A DNA stretch of 64,000 nt, from assembly GCF_007846095.1 (NCBI RefSeq), contig NZ_VOEI01000003.1:124001-188000 (forward strand), in the 5' to 3' direction. The position numbers were made by a program, and so were the translations under genes. This stretch comes from Mucilaginibacter achroorhodeus (GTDB lineage Bacteria > Bacteroidota > Bacteroidia > Sphingobacteriales > Sphingobacteriaceae). The notes below the pieces were generated by a model that saw only the letters and a program-made list of their open reading frames with translations, was not told the origin of the DNA and ran no database searches. Below are positions 8,006 through 17,012 of this stretch, piece after piece; the first letter of the stretch is position 1, and every line of letters starts with the position of its first letter.

Positions 8006-9964
8006 ATGAAAACTCTAAACCTGTTATTAGCGGTGCCTGGTATGTTGTTTATTCACAACTCCTTTGCACAATCATCAAAACATCTTACATTATCAGATGA
8101 AACGCCGTCTGTTGGCGAAACAATTAACCTTAGTTACAACCCTGCCGGTACATCTCTTGATGGCAAATCTGATATTAAAGCTGCGGTTTACTTTTTGGAT
8201 AATAAAAAGTTCCCGGTGGCAGATGTAGATCTGAAAAAGAAAGGAAACGACCTTACAGGCAATTTTACAGTACCATCAGATGCAAAAGCGCTATTTGTGA
8301 AGTTAAGCAGCGGCACCGATGTAGATGACAACGGAGAGAACGGTTATGTTTACATGGTTTATGACAAAGCCAATAAACCTGTACAAGGTGCCAATGCTAT
8401 GAAAGCCTATTTGTTAGGAAGCGGGATGGGTGGCTACTTTGCTAAAATAAAAAACAATCAGGCGGCAGCTAAAGAACTCTATAAACAAGAGTTTACGCTT
8501 TATCCGCAAAGCCAAAAAGACTTTGGAGCTGCCTATTGGGGAATGGTGGGTACGTCAAAAGATAACGCCGATAAAGCAGCGTATACAGCTAAAATGCTCG
8601 AATTATCTAAAAGCAATTTAGAAACAGATATGACGCTTGCTTACAACCTGCTTCAACGCACCCGCAAAACCAAAGAAGCTGATTCTTTAGGTAATATCGT
8701 CGTTGCTAAATTCCCTAACGGAGATGTTGCTAAAACAAAAGCAGGTATGGCAGTATACAACGAGCGCGACCCGGCCAAGAAAGAGGAACTATACAAAGCC
8801 TACATTGCCAAGTATCCCGAAAGTAATGATGAAAATACTGTACAGGATAACTTCAGGCTGCAGATAGCATCTGCTTACCTTGCAGCCGGTAATGTTGCAA
8901 AATATGATGAATGGGCCAAGCGGGTGAAAAATAAATCGCAGTTAGCGGGCGCACTTAATAATACCGCCTGGAACTGGGTTGAAAAGGGCGAGCGACTTGA
9001 AGAGGCAGCTTCGTTATCTAAACAATCTTTAGATATCCTTGATGATCTTTATAAAAATGATAAAGCGCCATCCATGTACACGTCTCCTGCACAAGCCAGG
9101 GAGAACAACCGCGAAACTTACAATATGTATGCTGATACATATGCCTTTATACTGTACAAACAAGGTAAGTTCAAAGAGGCCTTAAAATACCAACAAGCTG
9201 TTTATGACGTCCGCAAAACGGAAGATGCCGAAATTAACGAGCACTATGCTTTGATATTAAATGCCAATAGCCAGTATGCCAAAGCTAAGGAAGTGATTGA
9301 AAAATCAATGATTGCCGGTAAAACCAATGCGGCTTTAAAAGAGCAATTAGCTGTTGCCTATAAAAAAGTTAAAGGCAGCGACTCCGGTTATCAGGAATAC
9401 CTCGCCGGTTTAGAAAAGCAAAAAATGATGAAGGCGAAAGCCAAGTTTATTAAAGATATGATCAATACACCTGCACCTGCTTTTGCTTTAAAAGATTTTG
9501 ATGGCAAGGAAGTGTCTTTGGCCAGCCTTAAAGGAAAAGTTGTAGTTGTTGATTTTTGGGCAACTTGGTGCGGCCCTTGTAAAGCATCTTTCCCGGGAAT
9601 GCAAATGGCGGTAAACAAATATAAAGACAATGAAAACGTGAAATTCCTGTTTATTAATACCTGGGAAACTGGAGATAATTATCAACCAAACGTTCAAAAG
9701 TTTATTGCGGATAACAAATATACTTTTCATGTATTGATGGACGAAAAAGGAGAGGATGGTCGTCAATCAAAAGTAGTATCGAAGTTTAAGGTTGAGGGTA
9801 TCCCTACAAAATTCATCATTGACAAAAACGGGAATATCCGTTTCAAATATGTGGGTTATTCAGGCTCGTCAGATGCTGTACTTGATGAGGTAACCAACAT
9901 GGTTGATCTGGCTGCAGACCCCGAAGCAGTGTCAAATGCGTCTAAGGTAACGATGCTTAAATAG
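8006..9964 (+). CDS. Exported TlpA-like thioredoxin protein with TPR-like central region
   Basis: 652-aa periplasmic protein. Signal peptide at residues 1-22 (MKTLNLLLAVPGMLF...NSFAQ). Residues ~25-130 resemble an immunoglobulin-like domain, ~150-480 is helical and repeat-like (TPR-type pattern A..Y...G), and the C-terminal ~150 residues are a TlpA/ResA-type thioredoxin fold with active site WCGPC (C522, C525) and the conserved cis-proline segment VEGIPTKFIID. Proteins of this architecture are common in Bacteroidota and are thought to reduce periplasmic disulfides. The frame is open from a TTG at 7985, but the ATG at 8006 starts directly at the signal peptide. Confidence 0.92.
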   Translation: MKTLNLLLAVPGMLFIHNSFAQSSKHLTLSDETPSVGETINLSYNPAGTSLDGKSDIKAAVYFLDNKKFPVADVDLKKKGNDLTGNFTVPSDAKALFVKLSSGTDVDDNGENGYVYMVYDKANKPVQGANAMKAYLLGSGMGGYFAKIKNNQAAAKELYKQEFTLYPQSQKDFGAAYWGMVGTSKDNADKAAYTAKMLELSKSNLETDMTLAYNLLQRTRKTKEADSLGNIVVAKFPNGDVAKTKAGMAVYNERDPAKKEELYKAYIAKYPESNDENTVQDNFRLQIASAYLAAGNVAKYDEWAKRVKNKSQLAGALNNTAWNWVEKGERLEEAASLSKQSLDILDDLYKNDKAPSMYTSPAQARENNRETYNMYADTYAFILYKQGKFKEALKYQQAVYDVRKTEDAEINEHYALILNANSQYAKAKEVIEKSMIAGKTNAALKEQLAVAYKKVKGSDSGYQEYLAGLEKQKMMKAKAKFIKDMINTPAPAFALKDFDGKEVSLASLKGKVVVVDFWATWCGPCKASFPGMQMAVNKYKDNENVKFLFINTWETGDNYQPNVQKFIADNKYTFHVLMDEKGEDGRQSKVVSKFKVEGIPTKFIIDKNGNIRFKYVGYSGSSDAVLDEVTNMVDLAADPEAVSNASKVTMLK

Positions 9965-9980
9965 TTGAGATTAAAAACAA

Positions 9981-10015
9981 AAAGAAAGGCGGCTCGGATT
10001 GAGTCGCCTTTCTTT
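9981..10015. terminator. Bidirectional terminator between TlpA-like and LOG genes
   Basis: Fifteen-base stem AAAGAAAGGCGGCTC / GAGTCGCCTTTCTTT (one wobble) with a 5-nt loop, followed by TTTTTG on the plus strand and A/T-rich sequence on the other side. It serves both convergent genes. Confidence 0.88.
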
Positions 10016-10019
10016 TTGT

Positions 10020-10727
10020 TTAAAAGTTTGGTTTTAGCACATACTTATCGTAGAAGCGGAATACATGCTCTACTGCTTCCTCCGCGGTGTCTACAACGCG
10101 GTACAAATTAAGGTCGTCTGGGCTGATGTTGTGTTCATCATTCAGCATTCGCTCTTCAACCCATTTAAACAGGCCGCCCCAATATTCTTTACCAACAAAT
10201 ATAATGGGGAAACGGGCAATTTTACCGGTTTGTATTAACGTCATCGCCTCAAAGGATTCATCCATGGTTCCAAAGCCACCAGGCAGGATTATAAAGCCCT
10301 GGGAGTATTTCATAAACATTACCTTACGTATAAAGAAGTAGTCAAACTCCAGTATCTTATCCCGATCGATATATTTGTTATGGAACTGTTCAAAAGGCAG
10401 CTCGATGTTTAACCCAACAGATTTACCGCCGGCCTCATACGCGCCTTTGTTACCTGCTTCCATAATACCTGGGCCACCGCCGGTTATTACGCCATAACCA
10501 CGTTCGGTAAGCAGGCGGGCAGTGTCCTCTGCCAGTTTATAATACTTATTATCATTATGCGTACGTGCCGATCCAAATATGGATACGCAAGGACCTATTT
10601 TAGCCAGCTTTTCGAAGCCGTCTACAAACTCGGCCATTATTTTAAAGATCTGCCAGGAGTCGGTTACTTTAATTTCCTGCCAGTTTTTGTTCTCAAACGC
10701 TTGTCTTATTTTTTCTTCACCAGTCAT
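10020..10727 (-). CDS. LOG family protein (TIGR00730 type)
   Basis: 235-aa Rossmann-like protein of the LOG / 'lysine decarboxylase-like' family. Both signatures are present: GGGPGIMEAGNKGAYEAGG and LPGGFGTMDESFEAMTLIQ, the PGGxGTxxE motif that forms the active site. Characterised members are phosphoribohydrolases that cut cytokinin riboside monophosphate or other nucleotide monophosphates to base and ribose-5-phosphate; the physiological substrate in this organism is unknown. The N-terminal ~45 residues extend beyond the shortest LOG proteins. The gene ends at a shared terminator. A promoter-like -7 box sits only 5 bp upstream of the ATG (see that entry). Confidence 0.92.
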   Translation of the reverse strand: MTGEEKIRQAFENKNWQEIKVTDSWQIFKIMAEFVDGFEKLAKIGPCVSIFGSARTHNDNKYYKLAEDTARLLTERGYGVITGGGPGIMEAGNKGAYEAGGKSVGLNIELPFEQFHNKYIDRDKILEFDYFFIRKVMFMKYSQGFIILPGGFGTMDESFEAMTLIQTGKIARFPIIFVGKEYWGGLFKWVEERMLNDEHNISPDDLNLYRVVDTAEEAVEHVFRFYDKYVLKPNF

Positions 10728-10731
10728 GTTA

Positions 10732-10739
10732 CAAATTTA
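10732..10739 (-). promoter_or_regulatory. Possible -7 element immediately before the LOG gene
   Basis: Minus-strand TAAATTTG matches TAnnTTTG, with TTG about 21 bases further upstream. It ends 5 bp before the start codon, so transcription would begin at about the ATG (leaderless). Confidence 0.4.
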
Positions 10740-10821
10740 GTATAGGCAGCTTGCAATTAACAAGGCCCGTAAATAGATAGATATTACAATAAATTTTTGT
10801 TTAAGTTTTAAAAGGAGGGGG

Positions 10822-12318
10822 TTAAGCAAATTCTGCTCTCAACGCTTTATCATCTTTTCTTTTCGATGTGATCCACAACCCGGCAAATGTAATTAACCCG
10901 TTTACAATTATCAGTTCGTTGTCAAACACGTAACCGCCAAGCAATTCTTTCGAATCCTTGCTCAGGAAGTAGCAAACCGCCGGAGATATCAAGCAAATAA
11001 ACGGAACCAATTTATCATTCACCTGTCGTTTACTTACAAACAAACCGAAGCTATATAAGCCAAGTAGTGGGCCATAAGTGTATGATGCCACTTTGAATAT
11101 AGCGGTTACCACTGCATCATTATTTAATGCATTAAAGGCGATAATAGTAAAAAACATCAAGCCGGAAAAGGCGATATGCACCCAATGCCTTACGTTCACC
11201 ATTTTTTTGCTGTTAGTATCTTTGCGTTTATTAAAGCCTAAAAAATCTACACAAAATGATGTCGTAAGCGCAGTAAGCGCCGAATCTGTAGTAGCAAATG
11301 TCGCAGCTGTTAAGCCGAGCATAAATACCATAGCCGGCACCAACCCCAGGTAATTTAGGGCAATGGTAGGGTATAAGTAATCAGTTTTGGCAACTGTTAT
11401 ACCGTTCTTAGCGGCATACATATAGAGCAAAGCGCCAACGCTGAGGAAGAAAATATTGATCACAACAAATACCCCAGTAAAGCTGAACATATTTTTTTGT
11501 GCTTCTTTGATATTGCTTAAACTCAGATTTTTCTGCATCAGGTCCTGATCAAGGCCAGTCATACCTACGGTAATGAACAATCCACCCAGGAACTGCTTGC
11601 TTAGGTGAAAATGACTGCTCATAAAATCATCCAGGAAGAATATCTTTGAATAACTACTGTTTTTGATAGCTTCAGCTGCCTGGAAAATGCTCATATCCAA
11701 GCTACGGCAAATAAAGTAAATAGATAAAAATACCGATGAAACCAGGAAAAGGGTTTGCAGACTATCGGTGATGATGATGGTTTTTAACCCACCTTTGAAG
11801 GTATATGACCATATTAGTGCTAAACATATAAGCACCGTTACGCCAAACGGCACGCCGTAACTATCGAATATAAATTTCTGCAAAACGATCACAACCAGGT
11901 ACAGCCTGAAAGAGGAGCCAATGGTTCGGCTCAGCAAAAATATAGCGGCAGCCGTTTTGTAGCTCCAGGTACCTAAAGCATGTTCAATGTAGCTATAGAT
12001 CGAGGTAAGCTTCATACGGTAATATAGCGGTAGTAACACCGTAGCGATGATAATAAAGCCCGCAGCATTACCTAACACAAACTGGAAATAGGAAAACTGA
12101 TCGCCGCTTGGTGCGCCAACCTTACCGGGCACAGATATAAAAGTTACACCGCTTAAGGCAGTACCTATCATACCGAAAGCCACCAGGTACCATTTAGAGT
12201 TGCGGTTGGCTACAAAGAAGGTATCGTTATCTGAAGATTTACGTGATGTGAAATATGATATAACCATCAGCACTAAAAAGTAGCCGATAATGAATGACAG
12301 TAATATTCCGGGTGACAT
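10822..12318 (-). CDS. Sodium:solute symporter family protein
   Basis: 498-aa membrane protein with about 13 hydrophobic segments and the SSS family landmarks: an N-terminal SYFTSRKSSDNDTFFVANRNSKWY loop, then GMIGTALSGVTFISVPGKVG in helix 2, and GLTAATFATTDSALTALTTSFC around helix 9, the sodium-site helix. It imports a solute with sodium; characterised members use proline, pantothenate, sugars or sialic acid. No catabolic genes flank it, so the substrate cannot be inferred. Monocistronic; divergent from trpA with 124 bp between. Confidence 0.92.
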   Translation of the reverse strand: MSPGILLSFIIGYFLVLMVISYFTSRKSSDNDTFFVANRNSKWYLVAFGMIGTALSGVTFISVPGKVGAPSGDQFSYFQFVLGNAAGFIIIATVLLPLYYRMKLTSIYSYIEHALGTWSYKTAAAIFLLSRTIGSSFRLYLVVIVLQKFIFDSYGVPFGVTVLICLALIWSYTFKGGLKTIIITDSLQTLFLVSSVFLSIYFICRSLDMSIFQAAEAIKNSSYSKIFFLDDFMSSHFHLSKQFLGGLFITVGMTGLDQDLMQKNLSLSNIKEAQKNMFSFTGVFVVINIFFLSVGALLYMYAAKNGITVAKTDYLYPTIALNYLGLVPAMVFMLGLTAATFATTDSALTALTTSFCVDFLGFNKRKDTNSKKMVNVRHWVHIAFSGLMFFTIIAFNALNNDAVVTAIFKVASYTYGPLLGLYSFGLFVSKRQVNDKLVPFICLISPAVCYFLSKDSKELLGGYVFDNELIIVNGLITFAGLWITSKRKDDKALRAEFA

Positions 12319-12377
12319 AATTTAGTTTTACGTTACGCCCTAAAGTAGGGGTTTACAATTGGCAATGCAAAATAATA

Positions 12378-12408
12378 TGTGTACAGTATAGCAAAAAAGA
12401 TACTTTTG
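12378..12408 (+). promoter_or_regulatory. Predicted promoter of trpA
   Basis: TGTG, then 19 bases, then TACTTTTG (matches TAnnTTTG). The predicted transcription start is about 30 bp before the trpA ATG. Confidence 0.55.
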
Positions 12409-12442
12409 CAAGCAGTTATTTAGCTTTAACGATATTACGGAC

Positions 12443-13213
12443 ATGAACCGACTTAACCAGCTTTTTGCTTCGAAAAATAAACATCTGCTTTCTATTTATT
12501 ATACAGCCGGTTATCCGCAATTAAATACCACGCTTGATATTGCCGAAGCGCTTGAGAAAGCAGGTGCCGATTTTTTAGAGATCGGTTTTCCATATTCTGA
12601 TCCGGTTGCTGACGGTCCAACCATACAGCACAGCTCGCAAACTGCCTTGGACAATGGAATGACTTTAAATATATTGTTTCAGCAGTTGAAAGATCTGCGT
12701 AAAAGTATTAGCATACCGGTGCTTTTAATGGGTTATGTAAACCCTATTGTGCAATACGGTGTAGAACGTTTTTGCCAAGATGCAGCAGCTGCCGGCGTAG
12801 ACGGCGTTATAGTACCCGACCTGCCGATGTATGAGTACGAAACCCTATACCGTAAGCATTTCGAAGACAACAACCTCAGCAATATATTCCTGGTTACCCC
12901 GCAAACCTCAGAGGAGCGTATTCGTAAGATAGATGGTTTAAGCAACAGCTTTATTTATTTGTTGTCGTCTTCATCCATCACCGGAGGTAGTTTAAAGCTA
13001 AGTGATAGCATTGAGGCCTATTATAAACGTATTAAAGATATGCAATTGAACAATCCGGCTATTATTGGTTTTGGTATCTCAGATAACAGGTCTTTCAGCA
13101 AGGCTTGCGAGTATGCCAATGGTGCTATATTAGGCAGTGCCTTTGTAAAACTTTTAGCAGAGGAGAATTATTTGGAAAAAATTCCTGGATTTATAAAATC
13201 TATAAAGGGATAA
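12443..13213 (+). CDS. trpA: Tryptophan synthase alpha subunit
   Basis: 256-aa TIM barrel that cleaves indole-3-glycerol phosphate to indole and glyceraldehyde-3-phosphate in the alpha2beta2 tryptophan synthase. The catalytic glutamate and aspartate are seen in DFLEIGFPYSDPVADGP near residues 46-62, and the phosphate-binding loops GFGISDN and GAILGSAFVK near the C-terminus. Length is normal. No other trp gene is in the window: the upstream gene is a divergent symporter and the downstream gene is convergent, with only one base between the stop codons. It has its own predicted promoter, so trpA appears to be transcribed apart from trpB. Confidence 0.96.
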   Translation: MNRLNQLFASKNKHLLSIYYTAGYPQLNTTLDIAEALEKAGADFLEIGFPYSDPVADGPTIQHSSQTALDNGMTLNILFQQLKDLRKSISIPVLLMGYVNPIVQYGVERFCQDAAAAGVDGVIVPDLPMYEYETLYRKHFEDNNLSNIFLVTPQTSEERIRKIDGLSNSFIYLLSSSSITGGSLKLSDSIEAYYKRIKDMQLNNPAIIGFGISDNRSFSKACEYANGAILGSAFVKLLAEENYLEKIPGFIKSIKG

Positions 13214-13214
13214 A

Positions 13215-13835
13215 TTATAAGTAATCTTCCAGAACACCTTTTCCTTCCCGGATGATCTCAAAGTCACCCGATGTGCAGTCAACCACGGTTGACGGTATGT
13301 TCTCACCATAACCGCCATCGATCACGATATCAACCAGGTCTTGATATTTTTCATAGATCAATTCCGGGTCAGTAGAATATTCCATGATCTCATCATCATC
13401 GTGGATAGATGTAGATAGGATAGGGTTGCCTAATACCTTTACAATGCAGCGGGCGATATTATTATCCGGTACGCGTATACCAACTGTTTTTTTGTTAGAG
13501 CTAAGCAGTTTAGGCACAGCATGGCTTGCATTAAAAATAAAAGTAAATGGACCTGGTAAGGCTTTCTTTAACAGCCTAAAAGTGGTGTTATCTATCGGTT
13601 TAATATAATCAGAAATGTGGCTAAGATCATAGCAGATAAATGAGAAGTTGGCTTTTTCGGGTTTGATGTTCCTGATGCGGGCAACCTTCTCAATAGCCTT
13701 CTGATTGGTAATATCGCACCCTATCCCATAAACGGTATCAGTAGGGTAGATGATTATGCCACCTTTACGCAGCACATCTGCAACCTGTTCAATAGCGCGT
13801 TCGTTAGGATTTTCAGGATAGATCTTTAAAAGCAT
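13215..13835 (-). CDS. L-threonylcarbamoyladenylate synthase-like protein (Sua5/YciO/YrdC)
   Basis: 206-aa YrdC-fold protein. The N-terminus has GGIIIYPTDTVYGIGCDI, the KARIRN-like segment as VARIRNIKPEKANFSF, then PGPFTFIF, and GIRVPDN, all standard family motifs that bind ATP and threonine. In TsaC/Sua5 the product is used for the t6A modification of ANN-decoding tRNAs. The KPEKANFSFICYDLS wording resembles the YciO branch, for which the role in t6A is debated, so I do not assign tsaC. Convergent with trpA, one base between the stops. Confidence 0.85.
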   Translation of the reverse strand: MLLKIYPENPNERAIEQVADVLRKGGIIIYPTDTVYGIGCDITNQKAIEKVARIRNIKPEKANFSFICYDLSHISDYIKPIDNTTFRLLKKALPGPFTFIFNASHAVPKLLSSNKKTVGIRVPDNNIARCIVKVLGNPILSTSIHDDDEIMEYSTDPELIYEKYQDLVDIVIDGGYGENIPSTVVDCTSGDFEIIREGKGVLEDYL

Positions 13836-13874
13836 AACTATAAAGCAAATATAACTATCAAAGGTTTTAAAAAG

Positions 13875-13906
13875 AGAAAGCCATCCGGTTTTACGAATGG
13901 CTTTCT
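13875..13906 (-). terminator. Terminator of the YceI gene
   Basis: On the minus strand AGAAAGCCAT / ATGGCTTTCT forms a ten-base stem (extended by CG/CG after a bulge), then CTTTTTAAA. It lies 54 bp downstream of the YceI stop codon. Confidence 0.82.
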
Positions 13907-13959
13907 GTGAATATTTAAGAGAGATTAATCTCCAATTAACTAATCACTAATTAATCAAC

Positions 13960-14490
13960 TCAGGCTTGCTTAGCAAATTGGATGCTGGCGATCAATTTTA
14001 TGTCTTCACCAACTACTACCGAACCTGCTTCCGTAATACCATCCCAGGTAAGGCCAAATTCTTTGCGGTTGATTTTGCCTGTTACGTCAAAGCCTGCTTT
14101 ATTGTTACCGTAAAAATCGGTAGCAATGCCACCGTGTTCTACATTAAGAGTAACCGGTTTGGTAACGCCTTTTATAGTTAGATCACCTTTTAATTGATAA
14201 TCATCTCCATCTTTTGTCAAAGAAGTTGATTTGAAGCTGATCTTAGGGTGAGAAGCAGCATCAAAGAAATCAGCACCCTTTAAGTGTTCATCACGCTGGC
14301 TTTGGTTAGTGTCAATACTGTCAACATTTAAAGAAAACTCAACTTTTGCATCTGTAAAGTCGTCGTTCTCGGTTTCTAATGAACCTTCAAATGTTTTGAA
14401 AGAACCTGTTACCGTAGATATTACAAGGTGTTTAACTTTAAACTGAACCTCTGAGTGCATTGGATCTAATACCCATTTTGTTGTAGTCAT
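13960..14490 (-). CDS. YceI family protein, apparently cytoplasmic
   Basis: 176-aa lipocalin-like YceI domain: starts WVLDPMHSEVQFKVKHLVISTVTGSF (the D-x-x-HS-x-v-x-F-x-v-x-H-l motif) and continues with DEHLKGADFFDAASHPKISFKS and GDLTIKGVTKPV. Family members bind isoprenoids or similar amphiphiles in a beta-barrel; many have signal peptides, but this one begins directly with the domain and has none. Monocistronic with its own terminator. The promoter region carries a perfect 12-bp palindrome in the spacer, which suggests repression by a dimeric regulator. Confidence 0.93.
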   Translation of the reverse strand: MTTTKWVLDPMHSEVQFKVKHLVISTVTGSFKTFEGSLETENDDFTDAKVEFSLNVDSIDTNQSQRDEHLKGADFFDAASHPKISFKSTSLTKDGDDYQLKGDLTIKGVTKPVTLNVEHGGIATDFYGNNKAGFDVTGKINRKEFGLTWDGITEAGSVVVGEDIKLIASIQFAKQA

Positions 14491-14515
14491 GATTGTAATT
14501 ATTTGTTGTGTGTGA

Positions 14516-14543
14516 CAAATATAGAAATTAAATGTTTAAACAT
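14516..14543 (-). promoter_or_regulatory. YceI promoter with overlapping palindromic operator
   Basis: The minus-strand -7 box TATATTTG (14516-14523) lies 25 bp before the YceI ATG. The perfect palindrome ATGTTTAAACAT (14532-14543) fills the far part of the spacer, where a bound repressor would block polymerase. A partial second copy, ATGTTTAAAC, lies at 14589-14598. Confidence 0.6.
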
Positions 14544-14650
14544 CTATTTTGTTTTTCATCAAATGACGCTAAACAGACAATGATGTCAATGTTTAAACGG
14601 TAGGGCGACCACGATGTTTTCCGCTACCAATCATTTAACATTTTAGTAAT

Positions 14651-14679
14651 AAAAAAGGCCCCGAGTTTCGGAGCCTTCT
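14651..14679 (-). terminator. Terminator of sucC
   Basis: On the minus strand AAGGCTCCG / CGGGGCCTT (one wobble) with a short loop, followed by TTTTTT. It lies 33 bp after the sucC stop codon. Confidence 0.87.
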
Positions 14680-14711
14680 AATTTATCTATAAGTATGTAA
14701 CTAATATTTAG

Positions 14712-15902
14712 CTACGCTAACACTTCTTTAACACGTTCTGCAGCCTCTTTCAACAAAATAGCAGAGAATACCTGCAAGCCAGAGTTATCGATCAATTCTT
14801 TTGCTTCTTTTGCATTAGTGCCTTGTAAACGTACAATGATAGGTACCGGGATGTTGCCAATTTCGTTGTATGCATCGATAACGCCTTGTGCAACACGGTC
14901 GCAACGTACTATACCACCAAAAATATTGATCAAAATAGCCTTAACGTTAGGGTCTGAAAGGATGATGTTAAAACCAGCCTTTACAGTTTGTGCATTTGCT
15001 GTACCACCAACGTCAAGGAAGTTAGCTGGCTCGCCACCGGCAAGTTTGATAATATCCATAGTAGCCATTGCCAAACCTGCGCCGTTAACCATGCAACCAA
15101 CGTTGCCATCAAGTTTTACATAGTTAAGATTGCTTTTGCTTGCCTCAACCTCGGTTGGGTCTTCTTCAGCAGTATCGCGCATAGCAGCGTAATCCGGGTG
15201 GCGGTATAAAGCGTTATCATCCAGGTTAACTTTAGCATCAACTGCTAAAATTTTGTTGTCAGATGTTTTTAATACCGGGTTTATCTCAAATTGTGAAGAG
15301 TCGGTAGCATCGTAAGCTTTGTAAAGTGCAGTGATAAATTTCACCATGTCTTTAAACGCCTCACCGCTGGTGCCCAGGTTAAACGCGATTTTACGCGCCT
15401 GGAAGCCTTGTAAACCAACTTTAGGATCTATCTCTTCTTTGAATATTTTATCAGGAGTTGAGTGCGCAACTTCTTCGATGTCCATGCCACCTTCGGTAGA
15501 GTACATGATAATGTTGCGGCCTTTAGCACGATCAAGCAATACGCTCATATAGTATTCTTTGGTTTCACTTTCGCCAGGATAGTAAACATCCTGTGCTACT
15601 AAAACCTTGCTTACCAATTTACCTTCCGGGCCGGTTTGAGGGGTAACCAATTGCATGCCAATGATCTGGTTGGTTAATTCTTTAACCTGATCATGATTTT
15701 TTGCCAGCTTAACACCACCACCTTTACCGCGGCCACCAGCATGTATTTGTGCTTTTACAACAACCCAGTCAGAGTTAAAGTCTTCCTTTAATTTCTGTGC
15801 GGCTGCAACTGCTTCTTCAGCTGTTTCTGCAAGTATGCCTTCCTGTACTCGTACGCCAAAGCTTTTTAAAATCGCTTTGCCCTGATATTCGTGAATGTTC
15901 AT
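14712..15902 (-). CDS. sucC: Succinyl-CoA ligase (ADP-forming) subunit beta
   Basis: 396-aa TCA-cycle enzyme subunit that, with SucD, interconverts succinyl-CoA and succinate with phosphorylation of ADP or GDP. The start MNIHEYQGKAILKSFGV is canonical. The ATP-grasp region includes KAQIHAGGRGKGGGVKLAK, the magnesium/substrate site EINPVLKT, VDAKVNLDDNALYRHPD, and the C-terminal CoA-ligase domain GCMVNGAGLAMATMDIIKLAGG with NIFGGIVRCDRVAQG. sucD is not adjacent, as is often the case in Bacteroidota. Monocistronic with a good terminator. Confidence 0.97.
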   Translation of the reverse strand: MNIHEYQGKAILKSFGVRVQEGILAETAEEAVAAAQKLKEDFNSDWVVVKAQIHAGGRGKGGGVKLAKNHDQVKELTNQIIGMQLVTPQTGPEGKLVSKVLVAQDVYYPGESETKEYYMSVLLDRAKGRNIIMYSTEGGMDIEEVAHSTPDKIFKEEIDPKVGLQGFQARKIAFNLGTSGEAFKDMVKFITALYKAYDATDSSQFEINPVLKTSDNKILAVDAKVNLDDNALYRHPDYAAMRDTAEEDPTEVEASKSNLNYVKLDGNVGCMVNGAGLAMATMDIIKLAGGEPANFLDVGGTANAQTVKAGFNIILSDPNVKAILINIFGGIVRCDRVAQGVIDAYNEIGNIPVPIIVRLQGTNAKEAKELIDNSGLQVFSAILLKEAAERVKEVLA

Positions 15903-16059
15903 ATTGTCGAAGTATTTGCGGTAAAACTACAATTTTGTTTTAAGACATCAACCTACTCCGGTTACAGTTTTGCAATATTTATTTTAATAAACAAATGGCT
16001 TTAATTGCATTTTAACAATTTATAAGCTTTACGTTGTTTTCTAATCGCTAAATTCGCAC

Positions 16060-16719
16060 ATGCTAAAAGCACAAGCTATAAAGAAATCATACGGAAATCT
16101 TAACATTTTAAAAGGGGTAGACCTTGAAGTACAAAAAGGAGAAATTGTTGCCATTGTAGGTGCATCCGGTGCCGGTAAAAGTTCCTTACTCAACATTTTA
16201 GGTACACTGGATACGCCCGATAGCGGGCAACTTTTTATAAATGATGAAGAGATAAGCAAGTATGATAACAAAACGCTTAGCGCTTTCAGAAACAAGCATA
16301 TAGGCTTTATATTTCAGTTCCATCACTTATTGGTTGAGTTTAGTGCACTTGAAAATGTTTGTATTCCGGCTTTTATAGCTGGGGTTTCACGGGTTGATGC
16401 TGAGAGCAGGGCTAAAGAGCTTTTGGATATGCTTGGCCTGAAAGATCGTTATAACCATAAACCGGCAGAACTTTCTGGTGGAGAGCAGCAACGCGTTGCA
16501 GTAGCTCGGGCCTTGATCAACAAACCGGCCCTCATATTTGCCGATGAACCCTCAGGAAACCTCGACTCCCAAAATGCTTTAGAACTTCATCACTTGTTTA
16601 TCAAATTAAGAGATGATTTCCAGCAAACGTTTGTGATCGTAACACACAACAAAGACCTGGCAAATATGGCAGACCGCACATTAGTGATGAAAGATGGTTC
16701 AATTGTAACTAACGTTTAG
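16060..16719 (+). CDS. ABC transporter ATP-binding protein, LolD/MacB type
   Basis: 219-aa ATPase. Walker [10 protein letters not shown] (~residues 34-42), Q-loop in FIFQFHHLL, signature [15 protein letters not shown], Walker [15 protein letters not shown], and H-loop VTHNKD. The F-Q-F-H-H-L-L and EPSGNLDS features are characteristic of LolD, which powers release of lipoproteins from the inner membrane by LolCE. No permease gene is next to it, so a LolCE-like partner must be elsewhere. The stop codon TAG overlaps the GTG of the next gene (TAGTG), implying coupled translation with a small unknown protein. Confidence 0.9.
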   Translation: MLKAQAIKKSYGNLNILKGVDLEVQKGEIVAIVGASGAGKSSLLNILGTLDTPDSGQLFINDEEISKYDNKTLSAFRNKHIGFIFQFHHLLVEFSALENVCIPAFIAGVSRVDAESRAKELLDMLGLKDRYNHKPAELSGGEQQRVAVARALINKPALIFADEPSGNLDSQNALELHHLFIKLRDDFQQTFVIVTHNKDLANMADRTLVMKDGSIVTNV

Positions 16720-17012
16720 TGAAAGTACTGATAACCGCCGGTACATCGGCAAAAGCATTTAAGATTAAAGGCAGTTTAATTGGGAAGGATATTCTTTTAG
16801 GAGATTATAATGAAATTCCTGCATTCACCAATATCATTAAACTTCCAAACCCAGCCAGCGACACCTACGCACACGAAATGCTCACCTTAAGCCTTGATAA
16901 TTCAGTTGAATCCATTTACCTGTTAGATGATAGAGAATGGCAAGTGTTGCAAATATCAAAGCAATTGTTTAGCGAATACAATATTGAACTAATTAATGGC
17001 TGTAAATTATAA
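16719..17012 (+). CDS. Small conserved-looking protein of unknown function
   Basis: 97-aa protein starting at a GTG that overlaps the stop of the LolD-like gene by one base; its end overlaps the HAD gene by 17 bp. I do not recognise a family. The N-terminus MKVLITAGTSAKAFKIKGSL begins like a nucleotide-binding beta-alpha unit but lacks a full glycine loop. The rest is a mixed alpha/beta protein with no signal peptide or membrane helix. The nested overlaps with both neighbours show that it is really translated and suggest a joint function or at least joint regulation. Confidence 0.7.
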   Translation: MKVLITAGTSAKAFKIKGSLIGKDILLGDYNEIPAFTNIIKLPNPASDTYAHEMLTLSLDNSVESIYLLDDREWQVLQISKQLFSEYNIELINGCKL

